Positions 1 through 5,685 of a DNA stretch of 5,685 bases are shown here, in pieces. The translations under genes were made by a program, and so were the position numbers. The notes under the pieces were generated by a model. It ran no database searches. It saw only the letters and a program-made list of their open reading frames with translations, and was not told where the DNA came from. How positions within the stretch are numbered: the stretch's first letter is position 1; every line of letters starts with the position of its first letter. The stretch comes from an uncultured Prevotellaceae bacterium (lineage in GTDB: Bacteria > Bacteroidota > Bacteroidia > Bacteroidales > Bacteroidaceae): assembly GCA_945787625.1 (NCBI GenBank), contig CALZJL010000089.1, positions 1-5,685 of the forward strand. Reading direction: 5' to 3'.

Positions 1-1
1 C

Positions 2-32
2 TTTGCGCATTAAGATTTTTTTAATAATTTTG
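2..32 (+). promoter_or_regulatory. Bacteroidetes-type sigma-A promoter for the susCD-like operon
   Basis: TTTG at 2-5 matches the -33 element, and TAATTTTG at 25-32 matches the -7 consensus TAnnTTTG at every fixed position. The spacer of 19 bases falls within the 19-21 expected for the primary sigma factor of Bacteroides and relatives. Transcription would start a few bases after 32, roughly at 36-42, giving a 5' UTR of about 65-70 bases before the ATG at 106. The match and spacing are read directly from the sequence; activity and start site are inferred. Any activator site for a SusR-like, hybrid two-component or ECF regulator would lie upstream of the window and cannot be seen. Confidence 0.8.
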
Positions 33-58
33 CGTTTGATTAGCCTTGAAAGAATATG

Positions 59-82
59 TTGTAGAGCATAAAAGCATTACAA
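59..82 (+). repeat. Imperfect inverted repeat (possible leader hairpin) in the 5' UTR
   Basis: The arms are TTGTAGAGC (59-67) and GCATTACAA (74-82), separated by the loop ATAAAA. Seven of nine positions form Watson-Crick pairs; one is a G-U wobble (64 with 77) and one is an A-A mismatch (65 with 76). It lies between the predicted transcription start and the start codon. No T-run follows, so it is not an intrinsic terminator. It could be an mRNA leader hairpin affecting stability or translation, a protein-binding palindrome, or chance in AT-rich DNA. No function is established. Confidence 0.35.
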
Positions 83-105
83 AATTAAACTAATATAGAT
101 TAAAC

Positions 106-3100
106 ATGGGTAAAAAAATTCTTTCGCTACTTGCCTGCATTGTCTTGTCAGCAGGCATGGCGCTGGCCCAGAATCGTGTGGTTACAGGTACTGTAATCGA
201 TGCCGAGACTGGAGAGCCACTCCCAGGTGCTTCTGTCAAGTTGCAGGGCACATCAACTGGTGCAGTTACTGACAACAACGGTAACTTCGTTCTTAAAAAC
301 GTGCCACTTTCTATCAAGAAAGTCGTAGTATCATTCATGGGTATGGAGACCGTCGAGGCCTCTATCCGCAACAAGATGACCATCACCATGACCTCAGACT
401 CAAAGGCTCTCGAAGAGTTGATGGTCGTAGCCTATGGTAAGCAGTCAAAATCTTCATTCACAGGTTCTGCAGCCATAGTGGGAGCTGACGAGATTGCCAA
501 GGTCTCAGTGACCAATGCTATCGATGCCCTCAAGGGTAAGGCAGCAGGTGTGCAAATCAATACCGCTACCGGTCAGCCCGGTTCTACACCACAGGTACGT
601 ATCCGTGGCTTCAACTCATTGGTGTCAGGCATGGAGCCCCTCTACGTAGTGGATGGCAGCCCCTTCTCAGGCAGCCTCAACGACATCAACCCCAGCGATA
701 TTGAGTCAATGAGCGTGCTCAAGGACGCAGCCTCTACAGCATTGTATGGTGCCCGTGGCGGTAATGGTGTCATCCTTATCACCACCAAGAGCGGCAAGAA
801 GCACAAAGATGCGACAATCAACTTTGAGGCCAAGTGGGGCTCAAACATGAAAGGCTCTACCGACTATCACCGCATCACTGACCCACGTGGTTACTATGAG
901 ACATACTATCAGGGTCTTTACAACTATGCTAAGACTCAGGGCGGCAAGACAGACCCCGTTGCGGCATGGAGATGGGCAAACGACAATATCATCGACAACT
1001 CAGAGTTGGGTCTGCATTATAATGTATATAATGTACCACAAGGCCAGGCTCTCATCGGTCAGAACGGCAAGATCAACCCTAATGCTACTCTTGGCAATGT
1101 GGTGACAGGTGCCGACGGCAACCAATATCTCCTCGTGCCCGACAACTGGGATGATGAAATCTATCATCGCGGTCTGCGTCAGCAGTATTCTCTCTCTGCA
1201 AGCGGTGCGTCAGACAAGGGCGGCTACTATGCAAGCTTTGACTACCTCAACAACGAGGGTATCACCTACGCTTCAGACTACGAGCGTTTCTCAGCCCGTG
1301 TCAAGGCCGACTATATGCTCAAGAAATGGTTGCGCCTCAATACCAACCTCTCTTACAACCACTTCAGCTCCAACTCAATGGACGATGAGGAGGGCCGCAC
1401 GTCAGTAGGCAACCCCTTCTATATGCACAACATAGCCCCTATCTATCCTATCTTCTATCGTGATGCGAAGGGCAATATCCTGACTCATCAGGCATCTGGC
1501 CTCAAAGGCTATGACTATGGTGGCGCAGACACACAGCTCGGTCTTGTACGTCCGCAGGCCGGTAACCCTGTGGGTGACCTCCTTGCCAACCAAAACAGAT
1601 CTCAGGGTAACTCTTTCAATGGCGACTTCTCATTCGACGCCTATATCACAAAGCACCTGACTTTCACTTCTATCAACAATATCTTCTTCCGCGAGTCACG
1701 CTCAAACAGCGTCACCAACCCATGGTTCGGTCAGTATGCAGCCAACAAAGGTATGACATACATGCAAAATGATCGTCGCTTTGTGACCAACTTCCAGCAG
1801 CGACTCAACTGGCATCGTCAGTTTGGCAAGCATGATGTCGAGGCAATGGTCGGTCACGAGTATTTCCGTCGTACCACCGACTATCTCTATGCTCAGAAGA
1901 ACAACATGTTCTCTCAGGATAATACGGAGTTGAACGGTGCCGTTGTGCTTGACCGTGCTGGTTCTTCACTCTCCAAGTACAACACTGAGCAGATTTTGAT
2001 GCGTGCGATGTATGTCTACGACGAGCGTTACACAGTCATGGGTTCATACGTGCGTCAGGCTTCAAGTGTGTTCCACCCAGATCATCGTTGGGGTAACTTC
2101 TGGAGCGCAAGTGCAGGCTGGATGATTACCAAGGAGAAATTTATGGAGAAGACCTCAAACTGGCTTGACGAGTTGAAGTTCAAACTCTCTTACGGCCAGA
2201 ACGGTAACGATGATGTCTACACATACATGTATACCAACCGTTACGACATCGTCAACAGCAACAACAACGTTTCTCTCGTGCCAAGCACTACAGGTAAGAA
2301 CGAGAACCTCAGCTGGGAGACAAGCTCCAAGTTCAACACAGGTTTTGATTTCAGCCTCTTCCGCGGTCGCCTCACTGGTGGTCTTGAGTATTACAACAAC
2401 AAGACTTCAGGCCTTATCTCATACGTGCCTTACGCTCCTTCATACGGCTACCAGGGCTACTACGACAATATCGGTAATATGCGCAACCAGGGCTTCGAGC
2501 TCTCTTTGAGCGGCGACGTAATTCGCACCAAGGACCTCAACCTCAACATCTATGCCAATATCTCTACCAACCAGAACCGTGTGACAGAGTTGGCTGATGA
2601 GCGCAAGATTCGTACCCTCGTGTCATACGACCCCGAGACTAATACCTACGAGCGTTCTCTCGGTTATACAAGTTCCAACTACGCTTATACCGAGGGTCGC
2701 AGCCGTTATACATATTCTACTGCCAAGTATGCCGGTGTCTACAACGAGAATACTTGGACTTCTACCTTCGCTCCAGGCGAGTTGGATGCACTTAGGGAGT
2801 CAGATCCTGCAAAGTATCAGAAATTGATTGATGACAAGGGTGATCCCTCTCAGTACGGCAAGGCTCTTTACTACAAGACAAAGTACAAGCTCGACGCAGA
2901 GGGCTCTGTCATGAAGGACGAGAATGGCATGGATATGATAGAGGGTTTCTATACCACTACTTCTGGTTCGGATGCAGATTCATACATGGTTTGCGACGTA
3001 CTGCCAAAGGCTTTCGGTGGTTTCGGCCTCAATTTCTCTTACAAGGGTCTGGACCTCTCTCTCGACTTCCAGTATCAGCTCGGTGGCAAGGTATACGATT

Positions 3101-3483
3101 CTGAGTATGCAAGTCTTATGTCTCTCAACAATGGCTATGGCTTCCACAAGGACCTCCTCAACGCGTGGTCTGAAAACAACGCCTCAAGCACCATACCCCG
3201 CTTGAATCCTGGTGACAGCTATACAGCGTCTCGCTCAGACCGCTTCCTCACAAGTGCATCATGCCTCACATTCGGCAACTTTACCTTCGGCTATACCCTG
3301 CCCAAGCAGTGGACGAGAAAGGCATATATGGACAAGGTGCGTGTATACGTATCAGGCGACAATCTCTACACATGGTCAGCACGTAGCGGTCTTGATCCGC
3401 GCCTCTCTGTCGAGGGTGAGCCAAACGGCTTGATGTATGCCCCTATGCGTACTATCAATGGTGGTGTGCAGATTACATTCTAA
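106..3483 (+). CDS. SusC/RagA-family TonB-dependent outer-membrane transporter
   Basis: This 1125-residue protein is a complete SusC-type importer that passes a SusD-captured ligand across the outer membrane using TonB/ExbBD energy. Domains in order: a Sec signal peptide with probable cleavage after A21 (ALA|Q); a carboxypeptidase-regulatory-like beta-sandwich at about 24-97 (GTVIDAETGEPLPGASV); a TonB-box-like segment at about 101-111 (ALEELMVVAYG); a plug at about 115-231 with RIRGFNS (165-171), YVVDG (180-184) and SVLKDAASTALYGARGGNGV (203-222); then a beta-barrel to the terminal phenylalanine. The late family motif SGDNLYTWSARSGLDP is at 1083-1098. Length is normal for the family and the frame is intact. 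There is no N-terminal STN (secretin/TonB short N-terminal) domain, which argues against direct signalling to an anti-sigma factor. The start is well fixed: an in-frame TAA at 91-93 lies just upstream and ATG 106 opens the signal peptide. The ligand is unknown. Confidence 0.98.
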   Translation: MGKKILSLLACIVLSAGMALAQNRVVTGTVIDAETGEPLPGASVKLQGTSTGAVTDNNGNFVLKNVPLSIKKVVVSFMGMETVEASIRNKMTITMTSDSKALEELMVVAYGKQSKSSFTGSAAIVGADEIAKVSVTNAIDALKGKAAGVQINTATGQPGSTPQVRIRGFNSLVSGMEPLYVVDGSPFSGSLNDINPSDIESMSVLKDAASTALYGARGGNGVILITTKSGKKHKDATINFEAKWGSNMKGSTDYHRITDPRGYYETYYQGLYNYAKTQGGKTDPVAAWRWANDNIIDNSELGLHYNVYNVPQGQALIGQNGKINPNATLGNVVTGADGNQYLLVPDNWDDEIYHRGLRQQYSLSASGASDKGGYYASFDYLNNEGITYASDYERFSARVKADYMLKKWLRLNTNLSYNHFSSNSMDDEEGRTSVGNPFYMHNIAPIYPIFYRDAKGNILTHQASGLKGYDYGGADTQLGLVRPQAGNPVGDLLANQNRSQGNSFNGDFSFDAYITKHLTFTSINNIFFRESRSNSVTNPWFGQYAANKGMTYMQNDRRFVTNFQQRLNWHRQFGKHDVEAMVGHEYFRRTTDYLYAQKNNMFSQDNTELNGAVVLDRAGSSLSKYNTEQILMRAMYVYDERYTVMGSYVRQASSVFHPDHRWGNFWSASAGWMITKEKFMEKTSNWLDELKFKLSYGQNGNDDVYTYMYTNRYDIVNSNNNVSLVPSTTGKNENLSWETSSKFNTGFDFSLFRGRLTGGLEYYNNKTSGLISYVPYAPSYGYQGYYDNIGNMRNQGFELSLSGDVIRTKDLNLNIYANISTNQNRVTELADERKIRTLVSYDPETNTYERSLGYTSSNYAYTEGRSRYTYSTAKYAGVYNENTWTSTFAPGELDALRESDPAKYQKLIDDKGDPSQYGKALYYKTKYKLDAEGSVMKDENGMDMIEGFYTTTSGSDADSYMVCDVLPKAFGGFGLNFSYKGLDLSLDFQYQLGGKVYDSEYASLMSLNNGYGFHKDLLNAWSENNASSTIPRLNPGDSYTASRSDRFLTSASCLTFGNFTFGYTLPKQWTRKAYMDKVRVYVSGDNLYTWSARSGLDPRLSVEGEPNGLMYAPMRTINGGVQITF

Positions 3484-3486
3484 GAT

Positions 3487-3509
3487 TTGGTGCAAGATAT
3501 TATCACTAA
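3487..3509 (+). other. Weak stem-loop in the susC-susD intergenic gap
   Basis: Within the 43-base gap, TTGGTG (3487-3492) can pair with CACTAA (3504-3509) across an 11-base loop, with one G-U pair; a further U-G pair (3486 with 3510) is possible. The stem is short, the loop is AT-rich and no T-run follows, so it does not look like a terminator. It might influence the relative amounts of the SusC-like and SusD-like products through mRNA processing, or it may be chance. The rest of the gap is AT-rich and shows no Shine-Dalgarno sequence before ATG 3527, as is usual in this phylum. Confidence 0.2.
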
Positions 3510-3526
3510 GACAATTTAGTATAAAA

Positions 3527-5179
3527 ATGAAAAAAATAAACTATATATACAAAGGGTTGACAGGTGCGTTTATGGCACTCACCCTTACTGGATGTATTCA
3601 GGAGACCTTTCCGCAAGGAGGTACGGCTACTGAAGAGCAGGTTCAGCAATCAGCATCAGCCACTGAGGGTATGGTGATGGGTATGCCCTCCAAGTCTATC
3701 GAGGTGTGGCGCACAGACAGCCACTGCTATTTCGGCTATCCGGCTCAGATGATTATCCGCGATATGATGACTGGCGATTACTATCACACAGGTGAGCTCG
3801 GTTACAGCCATTTCAAGGCTTGGGCTGAGAATCGTGCCATGGGCGGCAAGTATATGAATACCCAGTTCCATTGGAATTTCTACTACAGTTATATCATGTC
3901 GGTCAACTCTATCATAAGTGCCGTTGACCCGGAGAATGCTACCGACGAGCAGAAGGGCTACCTCGGTTGCGCTCTCGCTCAGCGTGCCATGCTTTATCTC
4001 GACATAGCTCGTATGTATGAGTTCCTCCCCAATGAAATCTTTACTGACAACAAGAACGAGGACGGCAATGTGGTCTTGGGGCTGACCGTGCCTTATGTAG
4101 ATGAGGCGCTGACTCCCGAAGAGGCTCGTCAAAACAAGCGTCTTCCTCACGACGAGATTGTCGCTAAAATCAAGTCAGATATCGAAAAGGCCAAGGAGTA
4201 TATCGTCTACAGTCCTGTAAAGACAGACTACACTCTGCCCGACCTGGGCTGTGTATATGGTCTTGAGGCTCGCTTGTTGATGTGGGACGCTGCGTTCCAG
4301 GCTGAGATTAACCACGACGATGCCAAGTCGCAAGAGCTTTATGCTGCCGCTGCCGAGGCTGCAGGCAAGGCTATCGCGAACTCACGTGCCGACATTATCA
4401 CTAAGGACGAGGGCTTGAGCACCGTACAGGGTTTCAATACTCTCACCGACTTCATGTGGGGCGCACAGCAGACTGAGGAGAGTGATTGCGTGCAGACAGG
4501 TATCATCAACTTCATATCTTGGGTCAGCAACCAGACCACCTTCGGCTACACGGGTGCTTCCACTTCTCTCTTTGTCGTAGTCGACAAGAATCTCTACGAC
4601 CAGATTGGCGACAACGACTGGCGTAAAGCATGGTTCGTGGCTCCCTCTACCTCTACAGCTGCTACACCAAACGTATTCATCGAGGGCCTGAGCAAGCCAA
4701 TGGCATACGCCTCTCTCAAGTTCCGTCCTGCCAAGGGCAATGCCGAGAAGTCAAATATCGGTGCTTGTTCGGCAGTACCTTACATGCGTGTGGAGGAGAT
4801 GTATTTCATCAAGGCCGAGGCTGAGGCAAGGACTGGCGGTAATGCCATAGCCACCCTTACCGAGATTATGAAGACTCGCGACGCTTCTTATACTACAAGT
4901 CTCACGGGCGATGATCTTATCAACGAGATTATCCTCCAGAAGCGCATTGAGCTCTGGGGTGAGGGCCAGACATACTTCGACATCAAGCGTCTGAACCTCT
5001 CTGTGACACGCGGCTACAAGGGTACCACCTGTACAGACCCCCTGGCTTGCTTCAATACCAATGGCCGCCCGGCATGGATGAACTACGTGATGGTAGGCTC
5101 TGAGAGCGACAACAACGAGGGCGTAATAGGCTTCAACAACCCAGACCCAAGCGACAGATATAATCCTTGGTCAGAGTAA
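3527..5179 (+). CDS. SusD/RagB-family nutrient-binding outer-membrane lipoprotein
   Basis: This 550-residue protein is the partner of the upstream SusC-like barrel and would act as the extracellular ligand-binding lid. The signal peptide ends in lipobox LTGC with lipidated C23. The mature N-terminus, ETFPQGGTATEEQVQQSASA (26-45), is typical of SusD proteins. A helical TPR-like segment is visible at about 145-166 (GYLGCALAQRAMLYLDIARM). The C-terminal SusD/RagB domain shows VPYMRVEEMYFIKAEAEAR (417-435), then ILQKRIELWGEGQTYFDIKR (469-488), and the protein ends in NPWSE. Length is normal. The reading frame stays open upstream to an ATG at 3437 inside the SusC-like gene, but ATG 3527 is chosen because it places MKK and a hydrophobic stretch directly before the lipobox. 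The mature protein contains seven further cysteines, including C502 and C508, which is more than I expect for this family. The ligand cannot be read from the sequence. Confidence 0.98.
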   Translation: MKKINYIYKGLTGAFMALTLTGCIQETFPQGGTATEEQVQQSASATEGMVMGMPSKSIEVWRTDSHCYFGYPAQMIIRDMMTGDYYHTGELGYSHFKAWAENRAMGGKYMNTQFHWNFYYSYIMSVNSIISAVDPENATDEQKGYLGCALAQRAMLYLDIARMYEFLPNEIFTDNKNEDGNVVLGLTVPYVDEALTPEEARQNKRLPHDEIVAKIKSDIEKAKEYIVYSPVKTDYTLPDLGCVYGLEARLLMWDAAFQAEINHDDAKSQELYAAAAEAAGKAIANSRADIITKDEGLSTVQGFNTLTDFMWGAQQTEESDCVQTGIINFISWVSNQTTFGYTGASTSLFVVVDKNLYDQIGDNDWRKAWFVAPSTSTAATPNVFIEGLSKPMAYASLKFRPAKGNAEKSNIGACSAVPYMRVEEMYFIKAEAEARTGGNAIATLTEIMKTRDASYTTSLTGDDLINEIILQKRIELWGEGQTYFDIKRLNLSVTRGYKGTTCTDPLACFNTNGRPAWMNYVMVGSESDNNEGVIGFNNPDPSDRYNPWSE

Positions 5180-5211
5180 TTTATTACATCAACATAATTA
5201 CAACATACAAA

Positions 5212-5685
5212 ATGAAAAAGTTTAAATACGGTCTCTTGTCATTGTTGGCAATCCTAAGCATTGCTTCCTGCGACAAAAATGACTACGAATATATTCCTGC
5301 CTCTGATGCAGGTCATACCTCTGTATCTTTCCCTCTCGATACTGAGACCGAGATTAAGCTGCAGAATGGCGACACCGAGTTTGATATTTGCATGACTCGC
5401 ACCAATTCCGAGTCAAAGGAGTCTATCACCCTTCCTCTCTATTCCTCTGGCGACCTTGCCAACGAAGATGGTTCTGTGGTCTATTTCGAGGTACCCTCTT
5501 CTGTGACATTTGAGGAGGGCAAGGATACGGCTTACATAAATGTCAAGGCTAATCAGGAAGCCATTGGCTATGACAACGAGAAGAAGATTACACTCTCTCT
5601 CGATACTCTCAACTCATCTTATGCTTACGCCAAGATTGAGTTCACGGTCAGCTATCCGGCTCCTTGGACCTCATTGGGCAAGGGT
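5212..5685 (+). CDS. Putative surface lipoprotein with Calx-beta-like domain, 3' end outside window (SusE/SGBP position)
   Basis: Only the first 158 residues are present; the frame is open to the last base. ATG 5212 begins MKKFKYGLLSLLAILSIASC, a lipoprotein signal with lipidated C20. The next residues, DKNDYEY, are charged and acidic, resembling the Bacteroidetes lipoprotein export signal for the cell surface. Residues about 36-146 are beta-rich; the stretch YFEVPSSVTFEEGKDTAYIN (91-110), followed by KKITLSLDT (124-132), resembles a Calx-beta or similar immunoglobulin-like fold. The visible part ends at PAPWTSLGKG, which looks like the start of a second, unseen domain. It lies 32 bases after the SusD-like gene, in the same orientation and with similar codon use, so it is probably cotranscribed. 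By position it is likely a surface glycan- or ligand-binding protein, but an enzyme domain in the missing C-terminus cannot be excluded. I do not recognise the specific family with certainty. Confidence 0.85.
   Translation, partial: MKKFKYGLLSLLAILSIASCDKNDYEYIPASDAGHTSVSFPLDTETEIKLQNGDTEFDICMTRTNSESKESITLPLYSSGDLANEDGSVVYFEVPSSVTFEEGKDTAYINVKANQEAIGYDNEKKITLSLDTLNSSYAYAKIEFTVSYPAPWTSLGKG

Noticed and set aside
35..61. Second possible promoter (TTTG at 35-38, TATGTTG at 55-61)
   Set aside because: The downstream element lacks one base of the consensus and the spacer is only 16 bases, whereas the upstream candidate is exact.
887..3433. Several 60-100 codon open frames on both strands inside the SusC-like gene
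   Set aside because: Their products are low-complexity, rich in Thr/Ser/Arg, without family features, and they overlap an intact 1125-residue transporter frame.
3437..3526. In-frame 30-residue N-terminal extension of the SusD-like protein, overlapping the SusC-like gene
   Set aside because: The extension is a frame-shifted copy of SusC coding sequence, and it would bury the lipoprotein signal peptide that starts cleanly at ATG 3527.
3656..4150. 164-codon open frame on the - strand inside the SusD-like gene
   Set aside because: It lies entirely antisense to a well-supported SusD coding region, its product shows no recognisable domain or signal, and it is explained by the codon pattern of the sense gene.
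5180..5211. Possible terminator or regulatory element between the SusD-like gene and the third gene
   Set aside because: The 32 bases are AT-rich but show no stable inverted repeat, T-run or promoter consensus.
1..5685. CRISPR array, tRNA/rRNA, insertion sequence or phage attachment site
   Set aside because: No spaced direct repeats, transposase, terminal inverted repeats or RNA gene signature is visible; almost the whole window is three adjacent coding regions.

Overview
The window looks like a Bacteroidota chromosome, most likely order Bacteroidales and perhaps a Prevotella-like genus. The genus guess is inference from style and moderate GC, not proven. The evidence for Bacteroidota is a SusC/SusD-type outer-membrane nutrient uptake pair, a Bacteroidetes-type promoter (TTTG, 19-base spacer, TAATTTTG), AT-rich translation starts without a Shine-Dalgarno sequence, and two lipoprotein signal peptides typical of surface-exposed proteins in this phylum.

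Layout: positions 1-105 are a non-coding leader holding a promoter and an imperfect inverted repeat in the predicted 5' UTR. Positions 106-3483 encode a full-length SusC/RagA-family TonB-dependent transporter (1125 aa). After a 43-base gap, 3527-5179 encodes a full-length SusD/RagB-family lipoprotein (550 aa). After a 32-base gap, a third gene starts at 5212 and runs off the window end. Its visible 158 residues are a lipoprotein signal, a short acidic linker and a beta-rich, Calx-beta-like domain. All three genes are on the + strand with no visible terminator between them, so they are very probably one operon. No real gene is visible on the - strand.

How they work together: in known SusCD systems the SusD lipoprotein sits as a lid on the extracellular face of the SusC barrel, captures an oligosaccharide or peptide, and the ligand is imported into the periplasm using TonB energy. 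A lipoprotein encoded directly after susD is usually a surface ligand-binding accessory protein (the SusE/SusF or SGBP position). The ligand cannot be deduced here, because no glycoside hydrolase, lyase, peptidase, sensor or sigma factor gene lies inside the window.

Assessment of novelty: the SusC and SusD genes are ordinary, intact family members. The least characterised part is the truncated third gene, together with the leader hairpin and a few departures from family motifs. I found no evidence of a new class of system.
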